The notes under the pieces are model-generated. The model made no database searches and was not told the origin of the DNA. It saw nothing but the letters and a program-made list of their open reading frames with translations. This document shows positions 8,882-18,592 of a stretch of 64,000 bases of DNA, one piece after another. This DNA is from JAFGXF01 sp963732595 (GTDB taxonomy: Bacteria > Chloroflexota > Anaerolineae > Anaerolineales > Anaerolineaceae): assembly GCA_963732595.1 (NCBI GenBank), contig CAVSZZ010000002.1, positions 1,736,001-1,800,000 of the forward strand, written 5' to 3'. Numbering within the stretch: the first letter of the stretch is position 1; each line of letters starts with the position of its first letter. The position numbers and the translations under genes are program-made.

Positions 8882-10456
8882 CGCAAGATCATCCTGCATC
8901 CTTTCCTGTTTGCTGTTTACCCGGTCATTGCCTTATTCGCCTTCAATATGGGCCAATCGAGGGTAACGGATGTTCTTCGAGCCTTCCTGGTCCTTCCCTT
9001 GCTAGCCGGGATTTTACTGTTAATTCTAGGGCGGATCTTGAAGGACAATGCTAGAGCTGGGCTGCTGGTCACCTTGACTTTTCTTCTCTTCTTCAGCTTT
9101 GGCCACCTGGTCAATCGCCTGGCCTCGACTCGTTTCGGTCCATTTCTGGAAAAAACCCCGTGGTTGATTGCGGTCGTCTATTCGATCATGTTCATACTGG
9201 GCATCCTTATCGTCATTATTAAGGTCAAGGATTCCGGTAATTTAACCTTCGCGTTGAATGCCATGGGTTTGGTCCTGCTGGTGCTCCCCCTGTATTCGAT
9301 CTTTTCATTCACCCTGGCCAATCCGGCGCCCTCCCAGGCTGACTTCCTGCCAGCCACCGAAGAGCCGGGGCAAAATATAACCCCACCGGGGGATTTACCG
9401 GACATTTATTACATCATTCCGGATGGTTACGCGCGAAGTGATGTTCTGGCAAGGCTTTATGAGCTGGATAATTCGGAATTTCTGGACTATCTGGTCTCAC
9501 GTGGTTTCTATATCGCAGGCGCCAGCCATGCAAATTATGATCAGACGGCGTTATCGGTTTCTTCCAGTCTCAATTTCGACTATCTGGATGGATATGCGAG
9601 TGAGCTGGGGCGCGAGTCCCAGAACAGGGATGTCCTGTATAACGCCATCAGTCACAGCCGGTTGCGCCAGGTACTCGAAGAGACAGGTTACACGATCGTG
9701 GATGTCAACAGCGGAAGCCCCATCACTCAGATCAAGGATGCGGATTATTACCTGACACCCAGCCGCAGCCTTCTGATCAATTACTTCGAACGGGAGCTGC
9801 TGGCAGGCTCCGCCATCGGTCGGATTGTGGAGAATGACCTGGTTGAGCAATACCGCGCCCGCATGTTGAATGAATTCGAATTGAGCATGAACCTGGATTG
9901 GATCCCGTCGCCCAAATTCGTATTCATCCATTTGCTTGCACCCCACCCGCCGTTCGTCTTTGCCGCAGATGGCACCCCGGTTGAGCCGATCGAATTTATC
10001 ATGAGCGATGGCAGTCGCTTCCCGGGCACCCGGGAAGACTATATTGAGGGTTACCGGCAGCAGTTATTATTTATTAATGATCAAATGGAGACAATGATCG
10101 AGGAGATCTTATCCCAGTACGAGACCCCCCCGGTCATGATCATCCAGAGCGATCATGGCCCGGGTGCCTACCTGGATTGGGCTTCAACCGGGGACTCATG
10201 CATCCTGGAGCGCACGGCCATCTTGAATGCCTATTTGATCCCCGGCTTGGAGACGGGTATTCTTTATCCTGAGATCACCCCGGTCAACTCATTTCGGGTT
10301 GTGTTGAACACCCTTCTCGGAACGAACTATGCGCTGCTGCCGGATTTAACCTACATGCCGGCCTGGGAAAAGCCGTATGATTTCATCGAGGTCACCGCGA
10401 TTGATGAAAGTTGCACTCCGAATCGAGTGAACGTCACCATCGGTGTCACCTATTAA
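8879..10456 (+). CDS. Sulfatase/LTA-synthase-fold membrane protein C, 525 aa
   Basis: This third, more diverged paralogue is transcribed away from B. It has N-terminal membrane helices (MRKIILHPFLFAVYPVIALF to about residue 145), then the catalytic fold with DIYYIIPDGYARSD, NYDQTALSVSSSLNFDYL (Thr in the nucleophile position), HLLAPHPPFVFAADG and IIQSDHGPG. The second metal motif is SDHG rather than the GDHG of A and B. A short C-terminal tail after the fold contains two Cys. The start appears leaderless. It lies 28 bp before a polytopic protein, so the two may form an operon acting on a surface glycan or lipid. Confidence 0.85.
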   Translation: MRKIILHPFLFAVYPVIALFAFNMGQSRVTDVLRAFLVLPLLAGILLLILGRILKDNARAGLLVTLTFLLFFSFGHLVNRLASTRFGPFLEKTPWLIAVVYSIMFILGILIVIIKVKDSGNLTFALNAMGLVLLVLPLYSIFSFTLANPAPSQADFLPATEEPGQNITPPGDLPDIYYIIPDGYARSDVLARLYELDNSEFLDYLVSRGFYIAGASHANYDQTALSVSSSLNFDYLDGYASELGRESQNRDVLYNAISHSRLRQVLEETGYTIVDVNSGSPITQIKDADYYLTPSRSLLINYFERELLAGSAIGRIVENDLVEQYRARMLNEFELSMNLDWIPSPKFVFIHLLAPHPPFVFAADGTPVEPIEFIMSDGSRFPGTREDYIEGYRQQLLFINDQMETMIEEILSQYETPPVMIIQSDHGPGAYLDWASTGDSCILERTAILNAYLIPGLETGILYPEITPVNSFRVVLNTLLGTNYALLPDLTYMPAWEKPYDFIEVTAIDESCTPNRVNVTIGVTY

Positions 10457-10484
10457 GGATCTGGATCATTCATGACCATTCGAG

Positions 10485-12345
10485 ATGCTTGAATTCTTTC
10501 TGATTGGTTTTCTACTCCTCCTGACACCAGGTTTCGCTTTCCTGTGCATCACCCGCATCTGGAGGGATTGGCCGGCATTGCAGCGTTGGATCACGGCGGC
10601 CGGGATCAGTCTTGCTTTTTATCCGGTGCTTTTTTACCTGGCACGCGCGAGATCTTCCCAGACCTGCACCTTGGCCCAAGGAAGTTGTGGGCTATGTTGA
10701 TCCTGTTAACGATCATCACGCTTGTCTATTTTTGGAAAGAACGTAAAACGCTCTTACGACTGGAACCCCTGGAGTGGGTGGCCGTGGGAGTCATTGCATT
10801 AACGGTGCTGACACGTTTCTGGGTGATTGCCGACCGACCTTACCCGGCCTGGAGTGATGCCCTGCATCACGTCCTGATTACGGAGTTGACTGCCCAGAAC
10901 GGTCAATTGCCTTTTACGCTCGCACCCTATGATTCTGCTGTTCTGGATATGTATCATCTGGGATTGTATGCCATCACCGGTACAGTGAAACTCCTGACAG
11001 GATTACCTGCTCATACATCGTTTTTATGGGTCTCACAGTTACTGAATGGTTTATGCGGCATTGGTATTTACCTGTTCCTCGATCGATCGTTGGACGAAAA
11101 GGAGCTCTGATCGGACTTGTATCAGTTGGATTATGGTTATATCTACCAGCCTGGTATGTCAATTGGAGCCGCACAACCAGTCTTGCGGCAAATTCAATAA
11201 TTTTCATTGCGGTGATCCTGACCTGGGAAGCTGTTGGATCATTTATTAGAGGGGAACGACGCGGTAAGCTTCATAGCGCCAGCCTGATCGTGATCAGCAG
11301 CTTGATGAATGCTGGCGTTTTCCTCTTTCATTTTCGTGTGGCAGGTTATTTTCTACCATTGTTACTCATCATTTGCATTGTGCAATTATGGATGGGAAAA
11401 AGGAACCATCAGTTAACCAGAGGTCTGGGTGGAATCGTCTTGATCGGCATTCTCTCGATCATCCTGATACTGCCCGCATTAATAAGAGCATTGGCGACAT
11501 ACTTCGATATGACTTCTACCGCCTATGTGGTGGATACAAATTTCGAGTCTGATCTGGAACCTTTAAAGGCAATCTATCTGATTGGCGCTCAAAAATGGGT
11601 GTTTCTCGTTACTGGTGTAGTGACGATCGCGGGTTTGCTTTTGCGTAACAAAACCATACCGATTGTATTAACCTGGCTACTTCTCATGGGTCTGGAAGTT
11701 TATGCTTACTTGACAGATATTTCCGTTTTAATGTTCACCAATGTGATGGGAGTAGCGGCAATTATGTACCTTCCATTGGTAATTCTTCTCGGCTTGGGGT
11801 GTGGAGAGCTCATCAATTATCTCGAACAAAAAGGTCAGGTAAAAGTCTCCAATGCGTTATTTGCGGTTGTTTTGATTGGAAGTATCGGTTTTATTCCCCC
11901 ACGTATAACCGGAATTGATGATTATCGGTATTTGTTTACGGCTGATGACCTGTCTGGCATGGAGTGGATCACTAACAACACGCCAAATGATGCGGTCATT
12001 GCAATCAACTCAGAGTTTTGGCTGGAAAGCAGTGTGATTGGCACCGATGGGGGCTATTGGATACCGTATTTCACCGGAAGAAAGACCACCGCGGGAAACA
12101 TGTTGTCCGCTTTTGGCTCGGACTACCCTCAGATCATATCGCGATCCAAAGCTGCGATAGCCCTTTACTCAAACAATCCATCAGTCGAGAGCCTGTGCGA
12201 GTTGGGGGTTGATTATCTTTATAACGGTGCTAAATCACCTTATACGGGTGAATGGTTTGATGTATCTACTTTGAGTGCCCTTGACCAGGTCCAATTGTCT
12301 TTTCAATCTGGTGATGTCATCGTGCTAAAAATTTGTGACCGGTGA
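10485..12345 (+). CDS. Polytopic GT-C-like membrane protein (frame broken twice, near 10645 and 11090)
   Basis: Three frames cover one protein of about 620 residues if one base is restored at each of two sites. Part 1 is MLEFFLIGFLLLLTPGFAF. Part 2 includes the loop motif PAWSDALHHVLITELTAQNG. Part 3 runs from about 11090 to the stop and has eight or so helices. The gene at 25083-26999 (638 aa) is a paralogue sharing PAWVDSVHHVLITRLI in the same place, followed by a similar LPAWYVNWSRTTSL/MPAYYATWGRYTLL segment. The acidic residue in the first large external loop is typical of GT-C glycosyltransferases, so a lipid-linked sugar transferase is possible. Breaks may be assembly errors. Confidence 0.7.
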
Positions 12346-12367
12346 TAATAGGGGCTGGATAAACCTT

Positions 12368-13135
12368 ATGAAAACCAGTATGTCACTGCATGAGATCGGT
12401 GAACTTATCAGCCTATCGAGGAAAAGGAATGAGTCAATACAAGATTATCTCCGATTTCAAAAATATCAAGGGGAATTGATAATCGCGTATTTGTTCAAGA
12501 ATAATGTCTTTGTCGATAACAAGAAAATACTAGATCTGGGTTGCGGCATTGGTGGATATGCTGAAGCATTTATGCAAGTGAGTGATCATGTTGTGGGTGT
12601 GGACCTACAGAATAACTTTAATAGCCGGAAGTTCACCAGAGTTATTTCGGATGCCAGTACTTTGCCTTTTCTGGATAATTATTATGATTTTGTGTTATGC
12701 ACAAGCATGATTGAGCACGTTCCCAATGCTAACCAGCTGGTTTTGGAAATATTGAGGGTTACAAAAAGCAATGGATACTTTCTATTAAGTTACCCACCGT
12801 TCTATTCAATTAAGGGCGGACACCACCTCTCGCCAATGCACTACTTCGATGAAAAAACTGCAATTAAACTATATAATGGACTCACCCGTGTTTTTCGAAA
12901 AAAATGGTTCGGGGATGATTCGCCAGTTCTAATTGATTCGTATGACAGGGCATTTATCCACTATGGGTTATATAAACGCACGATAACATCCATAAAACAT
13001 ATGTTAAAGAAAATGAATGTATATATCGTCGACATGTCAACCAGGTACTCACCGGTTAACTTTGCCAGGATCCCATTCCTGGGTGAAGTATTGACTTGGC
13101 ATGTTGTTTTCCTGATCAGGAAAAATGATCATTAA
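12368..13135 (+). CDS. SAM-dependent class I methyltransferase, 255 aa
   Basis: It has the Rossmann methyltransferase motif I as ILDLGCGIGGYAEAF, an acidic motif II in VVGVDL and motif IV-like FVLCTSMIEHVPN. This is the Methyltransf_11 pattern often found in glycan clusters. A GTG at 12335 overlaps the previous gene by 11 nt and is a possible start; I prefer ATG 12368 (MKTSMSLHEIG). The C-terminal third (a YSPVNFARIPFLGEV segment) may bind substrate. It is convergent with the carbamoyltransferase 30 bp away. Substrate unknown. Base composition is more AT-rich than the first genes of the window. Confidence 0.85.
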   Translation: MKTSMSLHEIGELISLSRKRNESIQDYLRFQKYQGELIIAYLFKNNVFVDNKKILDLGCGIGGYAEAFMQVSDHVVGVDLQNNFNSRKFTRVISDASTLPFLDNYYDFVLCTSMIEHVPNANQLVLEILRVTKSNGYFLLSYPPFYSIKGGHHLSPMHYFDEKTAIKLYNGLTRVFRKKWFGDDSPVLIDSYDRAFIHYGLYKRTITSIKHMLKKMNVYIVDMSTRYSPVNFARIPFLGEVLTWHVVFLIRKNDH

Positions 13136-13165
13136 CGCTAACAATGTACAATATGATTCTCCCGA

Positions 13166-14881
13166 TTATTTTCCCCGAGAAGTGCTGACCCGCTTTACCA
13201 GGTAATCGCCGATGATCAACACATCCACACAGCCCATGAGTAAATGCTCGATGGCATCGCTGGGCTGAAAGACGATCGGTAATCCGTGTTTATTAAAACT
13301 GGTATTTAATACAAGTGGAATTCCGGTGATCTTTTCGAATTCCTTGATCACCGCATAGTACTTGGGATTGACACTCTTCTTGACTTCTTGGGGGCGAGCT
13401 GTATGATCAACATGAATAACTGCTGGAATACGGTCAATGTATTTATCGCGTACCAAAAAGGCCAGATTCATAAATGGACTGGATACATAGTTGATGAATA
13501 CCTTGTCACAAGCTTCTTCCAATACACTTGGTGCAAAAGGCATAAACCAATCGCGCATTTTCAATAAACTGTTGATGCGATCCCGCATGGAATTATCTCG
13601 CGGGTCCGCTAGGACACTGCGGTTTCCTAAAGCGCGGGGTCCCCACTCCATTTGTCCCTGGAACCAACCAACTACCTTGCCTGATTCAATTAATTTCGCC
13701 GTTTCCTTTGGAACGTTGGCAAGCTTCCGCCAGTTGATATTGTCGTATCTTTTTAATTCTGCCAGGATCTCATCATTATTGAAAGACGGACCCAAATATG
13801 GAGATATCAGTTTCGAAGGCGAATGTTCCGGGTCAAACAGGACACTTGCGGCGAGTGCGTAGCCGGCTGGTAAGCCATCATCACCCGGGCCGGGTGGTAC
13901 GAAGATGGAATCAATCACCTTTTGATCCAATAAATATTTGCTGGCTTTAACATTGAGAAAAATGCCACCCCCGGCAACAATATTCCTTTGCCCGGTTGTT
14001 TTTACGATATTCCCGATGAGTTCGGCCATGCGCAGTTCCAATATGCGTTGAGCGCTTGCCGCGATATTCTTGTCACCATACTTGTTAATTAATATCCGTA
14101 AGGAGGCACTCTCCTCATAATGGGCATAAAGACGGTTGTGGAAAACATCTGTATTCAATTTCCATTCGCGATTTCTAATGGTCGTATTCCCTCGTACTCT
14201 GGGGGCATATCGCTCGAGTTCTTCCAATGCAACATCCGGATCCCCGTAGGATGCCAAACCCATGGTTTTACCTTCGCCATCCCCAACAGAAAAACCGAGA
14301 GCATCTGTGACAGCCGAATAGAATAATCCTAACGAAGCGTCCTGTGCTGCAACTTCGGAGATCAAATCCAATTTGGACCCATGGGCTGAATAACAGGCAC
14401 CTCCGAGGTAATGCCCACGGCCATCTAATATGACAACAGTTGCATCACTTTCACCGGAAGTGTATAAGGCATAGGCTGCATGGGCATAATGATGCTCAAT
14501 GAAATGCATTTTTGCTACAAAGCCCATCTTTAATAACTGCTGATCCTCGTCATTTCTCGGGTCAGGCTTACGATAAACATAACGATTCAGCGCTTGCGAT
14601 AAAACTCCTTTATATAAACGGGGAGCCCAGGTTAAATATAGCAGACGGGTCAGGCGGAAGACACTTTTATGCAGGGAGATCCCATCCCGGGCGATAATAT
14701 CGACTTGATCAGGTTTTACCCCTGCGATCGATAACACCGCGTTAATTGAATTCTCGGGGAATCCGAAGTGATGTTTAATTTTTGTAAATCGTTCTTCAGC
14801 AGCGGCAGCAATCAGTTTGCCGTCAATGACGAGAGCGGCGGCGGCATCGTGTTTTGAGCGAATTCCTAGTATTATAGACAA
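13166..14881 (-). CDS. NodU/CmcH-family carbamoyltransferase, 571 aa
   Basis: The N-terminal half has the Kae1/YrdC-like fold signature of the family: LGIRSKHDAAAALVIDGKLI, AAAEERFTKIKHHFGFP and the metal-binding-like HHYAHAAYA. The C-terminal YrdC-like half has WFQGQMEWGPRALGNRS and an NTSFNKHGLPIV segment. Family members transfer carbamoyl from carbamoyl phosphate to hydroxyls of sugars or antibiotics. The frame is open to ATG 14941, but TTG 14881 has GAGGT 7 nt upstream and starts exactly at the conserved LSIILGIRSKHDA, so I chose it. It sits among glycosyltransferases and methyltransferases, so it probably decorates a surface glycan. Confidence 0.92.
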   Translation of the reverse strand: MSIILGIRSKHDAAAALVIDGKLIAAAAEERFTKIKHHFGFPENSINAVLSIAGVKPDQVDIIARDGISLHKSVFRLTRLLYLTWAPRLYKGVLSQALNRYVYRKPDPRNDEDQQLLKMGFVAKMHFIEHHYAHAAYALYTSGESDATVVILDGRGHYLGGACYSAHGSKLDLISEVAAQDASLGLFYSAVTDALGFSVGDGEGKTMGLASYGDPDVALEELERYAPRVRGNTTIRNREWKLNTDVFHNRLYAHYEESASLRILINKYGDKNIAASAQRILELRMAELIGNIVKTTGQRNIVAGGGIFLNVKASKYLLDQKVIDSIFVPPGPGDDGLPAGYALAASVLFDPEHSPSKLISPYLGPSFNNDEILAELKRYDNINWRKLANVPKETAKLIESGKVVGWFQGQMEWGPRALGNRSVLADPRDNSMRDRINSLLKMRDWFMPFAPSVLEEACDKVFINYVSSPFMNLAFLVRDKYIDRIPAVIHVDHTARPQEVKKSVNPKYYAVIKEFEKITGIPLVLNTSFNKHGLPIVFQPSDAIEHLLMGCVDVLIIGDYLVKRVSTSRGK

Positions 14882-14963
14882 GGTAGATACCTCATATTGA
14901 TGTATAAATTCGACTATATTTTTTGGATACTGGAACTGCATTATAACAATTATTTGGTTAATA

Positions 14964-14997
14964 CCATATCCGGGGAAAGGATTTTCCCCGGATATGG
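14964..14997. terminator. 15-bp perfect hairpin between carbamoyltransferase and the propeller lipoprotein
   Basis: Arms 14964-14978 and 14983-14997 are exact complements with a 4-nt loop. On the minus strand it lies about 90 bp after the stop of the propeller lipoprotein and upstream of the carbamoyltransferase start. The tail is not a clean U-run, so it may be a terminator, an attenuator or an operator. Confidence 0.6.
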
Positions 14998-15089
14998 TTT
15001 CAGATTAATTCGTGTTATTGCCAGTGTTACGTACGCGGCATCCAGAATTTCATGTTTGTGCAGGAAAGGAGATTCATGTATAGGGTCGC

Positions 15090-16022
15090 CTATTCAGTCC
15101 AACTTGGTGCCGTTCCGTATGTCGACGCAAAGGTTAAACCGATTGGTGTGCCACCTTGCGGGCTTACGATCATTAATTGATACAGCCCCCCCTCGCCCTC
15201 ACTGGCATAAACGATCCATTTCCCTTCAGGTGAGAAGGAGGGCCAATCGTCTCCCATCGTATTATCCGTAAGGACGATTTCCTCATTACTCGATAGGTCC
15301 AGGACAACAATCTCGTTGCCGTTAAAAAATGATGACTCTTTTACAATTCGGCGAAAGACAAGTAGCTGGTCATCCTCTGAAAGGTCCGGACGGTCATCCG
15401 TGTTGCCGAAAGTAACCTGTTGAATATCGCTGCCGTCCGATCTCGCTTTATATAAATTAAAACCCTTCTTGTCCGATGTAAAGTAGATCCACTCTCCGTC
15501 CGCAGACCAGCAAGGGCTCGCAATACTGCCGCCGAAATCGGGGACCAATTGCGTAACACTCCGGTCACTCAAGTTCATTACGTAGATATGTGCATAAGGG
15601 ATTACATTGGAGACAAAAGAGATCTTTTGACCATCGGGAGACCAGCTGGGATTCCATTTTTTACCCGGAGGGCTTGTTAGGATGGAATTGTTTTCGCCAT
15701 TTCCATCCATCATGCAAATTTCTTCGCCACAAACATACGCGATCTGCTCACCATCCGGTGACCATTTGGGTTCAGAGCTGCTCCCGTCCCGCGTTAATTG
15801 CTGGGTCTGACCTGTTGAAAGATCGATCACAAATAAATTTAGAATACTGCCATTTGTTTGATAGACGATCCTCCCGCTTAATGATGGCGGGGTTGTGGTG
15901 GAAGGCTTAGCTTCGTCAGTTACCTGCGTTCCAAATAAATTATTTTCTCCGGTTATCGGCGTATCATTGCACCCGGCTAGAAGTAAGATAACGAAAGCGA
16001 CCAGTAGAAAAATTTTATTCAT
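15090..16022 (-). CDS. TolB/WD40-like beta-propeller lipoprotein, 310 aa
   Basis: The N-terminus MNKIFLLVAFVILLLAGC is a lipoprotein signal with lipobox LLAGC. After a short linker come five or so PD40-type propeller blades with the recurrent SPDGE/SPDGQ/SADGE turns: EPKWSPDGEQIAYVC, NPSWSPDGQKISFVS, SPCWSADGEWIYFTS and WPSFSPEGKWIVYAS. Such proteins sit on the outer face of the membrane and often bind peptides or partner proteins. I chose ATG 16022 because GAGGG lies 5 nt upstream. It is downstream of a 13-bp palindrome. A second protein of this type is at 62540-63655. Confidence 0.85.
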   Translation of the reverse strand: MNKIFLLVAFVILLLAGCNDTPITGENNLFGTQVTDEAKPSTTTPPSLSGRIVYQTNGSILNLFVIDLSTGQTQQLTRDGSSSEPKWSPDGEQIAYVCGEEICMMDGNGENNSILTSPPGKKWNPSWSPDGQKISFVSNVIPYAHIYVMNLSDRSVTQLVPDFGGSIASPCWSADGEWIYFTSDKKGFNLYKARSDGSDIQQVTFGNTDDRPDLSEDDQLLVFRRIVKESSFFNGNEIVVLDLSSNEEIVLTDNTMGDDWPSFSPEGKWIVYASEGEGGLYQLMIVSPQGGTPIGLTFASTYGTAPSWTE

Positions 16023-16051
16023 GAACACCCTCATTGTTTTAGGTTTAACGC

Positions 16052-16083
16052 TAGTGAGTCGCTCACTAACGAGCGACTCACTA
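16052..16083. promoter_or_regulatory. 13-bp perfect palindrome, possible repressor operator
   Basis: Arms 16052-16064 and 16071-16083 are exact complements around a 6-nt spacer. Each arm overlaps a smaller palindromic unit (AGTGAG-TCG-CTCACT), so the site has nested dyad symmetry like TetR-family operators. It lies 30 bp upstream of the propeller lipoprotein start and 42 bp after the stop of the preceding gene. No U-run follows, which argues against a terminator. Confidence 0.5.
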
Positions 16084-16124
16084 ATTATAGTCCGTTATTA
16101 CCTGAGTTTAGAATAGCTTACTTT

Positions 16125-17543
16125 TTATTGAGGGAATGCGCCATACATCGAGAAGGAATCGCCAGTTCCACCAACAAAATTAGCCTGGCCGACAATGGTG
16201 CCTGTCCCGCCGGTGATGGTGATGATGACTCCACCGTTCCAGCCTGTACCTAATGTCCCGGCATAGCTTGCAGCGCCGACATAGTTGGTAATTGCTGAAT
16301 TGGCCAGTAATGTCTTGGTCTCCGTGAGTGTAGGCGTGACATCAGTCGCATCCCAATACTCGACCGTTAAAGTCAAGTCACTGGCGGAGTTGTTGACTAC
16401 CTGCCAACCAGAATTGAAGCCACCATAAGCGCGGACGATCTGGGGTAGATAGAGAGAGGTGCCTGCGGATTCTGTCGTCAACATATTCATGGTGGCGGCC
16501 TTCGTAGTGCTGGCCATATCAGCGACACCATAAATAAGGTTTGCGCCACTGGTGACCGTGACAACAGCCGTTCCATTGAAGCCGGCCGGGAGACCGGCAA
16601 GGCTGCCCAGGTATTGGATCAGGGTGCCATTGGCTCCAAGGGTTGCAACCTGAGTGTAGGTCGGGGTGGTTGCACCGGAGGCGATATAGTCGATCGAAAT
16701 CGGTGTATCTGTGCCATTCGGATTGAAGATGGTCACGCCACTGGTGAAACCGCCATAGGTTTTAACAACCTGAGGTGCAATCAGTTTTTGGCTTCCGGTT
16801 GACTCCGGGGCACCGCTTGCTGACAGCAGTTGAGTACCATTTCCAGGGAAGTGTTCTTCAATAACAGCTACCGGGCTGGTATCACTGACGACTGTTACCG
16901 AACCGGAGAAGGCAAGCAGGGCCGCGGTTGCGTAAGTGCCAGTCGAAAGATCGAGAACCCAGGTATCGCCTGTTTTAACAATCTGGTTAAAATTCTGAAT
17001 GGAGACTGGGTTACCCGGTGTGAAGAAGTCGATATTGACTGTCGTGTCGGAAGTGCCTGCATTCTGGATGGCAATCTGAGATGACCAGTTGGATGCATAT
17101 CTCCGTGACAATACAAATGGCACATAGGAAGTCATGCCGGTGTCACTTGCGCTGGCGCCGGCATAAGTTGCCAGCACATACGGTGAGGAGCCACCACAGG
17201 TTGCCTGGTTGACCATGGACATCAGGGGCTGATCAGAACTAACCACGATCGAATAAGAGCCTGAAGCCACTGTCGAAAAACCGGCGTATGAGGGCACATA
17301 GAAGGATTGGCTCTTGTTCGCTCCCAAATCTGGCAGGCTGAACGAATAAGCCGGGGTTCCTGATCCTGCGCTGATCGAATAGAAATCGACTGATATGTGC
17401 GCTGTGTTGGCGGTCGCATTCTGCAATTGGAAACCGCTGCATTGTGAAGCCAGGGGGGACTGTGCTGAGGCACTACCCACTCCCAAAGTGGCAACAACGG
17501 AGAGTGCTAATGCAAGTGCCATGATGATTCTGATACTTTTCAT
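16125..17543 (-). CDS. Secreted repeat protein with YGGFxSG domains, 472 aa
   Basis: The ATG at 17543 follows GGAGGAAA. A cleavable signal peptide (MKSIRIIMALALALSVVATL ... ASAQS) is followed by four beta-rich domains of about 110 residues. Their recurrent starts are VPFVLSRRYASNWSSQIAIQN, APQVVKTYGGFTSGVTIFNPN and LPQIVRAYGGFNSGWQVVNN. The composition is Gly/Ser/Thr-rich and Lys-poor, as in surface-layer or matrix proteins. I do not recognise a named family, and no catalytic motif is visible. It is probably exported and exposed at the cell surface. The gene has its own upstream region and is followed by a palindrome. Confidence 0.75.
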   Translation of the reverse strand: MKSIRIIMALALALSVVATLGVGSASAQSPLASQCSGFQLQNATANTAHISVDFYSISAGSGTPAYSFSLPDLGANKSQSFYVPSYAGFSTVASGSYSIVVSSDQPLMSMVNQATCGGSSPYVLATYAGASASDTGMTSYVPFVLSRRYASNWSSQIAIQNAGTSDTTVNIDFFTPGNPVSIQNFNQIVKTGDTWVLDLSTGTYATAALLAFSGSVTVVSDTSPVAVIEEHFPGNGTQLLSASGAPESTGSQKLIAPQVVKTYGGFTSGVTIFNPNGTDTPISIDYIASGATTPTYTQVATLGANGTLIQYLGSLAGLPAGFNGTAVVTVTSGANLIYGVADMASTTKAATMNMLTTESAGTSLYLPQIVRAYGGFNSGWQVVNNSASDLTLTVEYWDATDVTPTLTETKTLLANSAITNYVGAASYAGTLGTGWNGGVIITITGGTGTIVGQANFVGGTGDSFSMYGAFPQ

Positions 17544-17608
17544 ATTTTCCTCCAAATTGAATTGATTTGTTACTATTGTATGCGTTTATATTAATCGTTC
17601 AATAATGC

Positions 17609-18592
17609 TTATGGATTAGTCGAAATGGACGTCGCTTGTACTGGTTTTATCAATCGGTAGATAAACCACCAGCTGGCATATGAAAGAATATCGCCTGCCA
17701 TGACCCAAAACCTAGAGGCCAGTGCAATGGTGATGGCTTGTGGGATCGGCACAAGAAAACTCAGGAAAAATACCAACAGGGCCTCTTTTATTCCCCATCC
17801 CTGAGGAAAGAATATCATTAACATACTGACCACAACGGTGATAGACCATGTGCCGATCGCTTCAGGTATATAGCTTGTTTGAATTTGTAGCGCCAATCCT
17901 TTGATTAAAAGCCAGAAGCCACTCCCAACCATCAACCAGGTAAGTAGGGACGATAAGAAATAAACGATAAGCTGCCGGAGGTTGATTAAGTGAGTGCTTC
18001 TTTTCGTATGCCTGACCAATCTGTAAATGAAATTGATTGCCATCGGCGAAAGAAGGATCAAACAGAAAATAATAAAGATAGAAACAGCTTCAATCGGGAA
18101 TAACTGTGTATGAAAATGGGGTAAAAATAAGGAAACCAGGTATAAAACTGAACCCGTTAGTATTCCCACTCCATAATCATAGATATTCGCTATCCAGATA
18201 CTCTGTTGACCGTACCCGATCTTTTTTCCTATGACTGACCGCGATACATAATTCCATATAAAGCCGGGGATGTATTTGGTGATATTCGATTGGATATATA
18301 AATTGATGGAATCCTTAAGGGAGATAGCTGATCTATTCAGATGATTCAGCAGGTGACTCCATACAAAAGCCCACCAATAGATCGATATCGTAATAATTCC
18401 AAGCGCGGCTAAAATGAAGTACCAATTAATTGGTCGGTCATAGTGGATCAATTGATCCCAATATCGAATGACGGTATAAAGAATCGAGCAACCGACGAGG
18501 ACCGCAACGATTACTTGAACCCATCGGAACCAGGTATTGATGTTCTTAATAATGTTGTCGACAGCCCTAGGTAAGGTCAAGGAGAACTTCAT
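17609..18592 (-). CDS. Flippase-like integral membrane protein (LPG synthase TM / UPF0104 family), 327 aa
   Basis: Eight or so hydrophobic helices cover most of the protein. Family signatures are SNITKYIPGFIWNYVSR in the middle and FPQGWGIKEALLVFFLSFL near the C-terminus, with the conserved PxGxGxxE-like glycine turn. Relatives are the membrane part of MprF and archaeal/bacterial AglD-like proteins that move or modify lipids. In this context it may flip a glycan-lipid carrier. The start overlaps the 3' end of the GT4 gene by 26 bp, so the two are one operon and probably translationally coupled. Confidence 0.82.
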   Translation of the reverse strand: MKFSLTLPRAVDNIIKNINTWFRWVQVIVAVLVGCSILYTVIRYWDQLIHYDRPINWYFILAALGIITISIYWWAFVWSHLLNHLNRSAISLKDSINLYIQSNITKYIPGFIWNYVSRSVIGKKIGYGQQSIWIANIYDYGVGILTGSVLYLVSLFLPHFHTQLFPIEAVSIFIIFCLILLSPMAINFIYRLVRHTKRSTHLINLRQLIVYFLSSLLTWLMVGSGFWLLIKGLALQIQTSYIPEAIGTWSITVVVSMLMIFFPQGWGIKEALLVFFLSFLVPIPQAITIALASRFWVMAGDILSYASWWFIYRLIKPVQATSISTNP

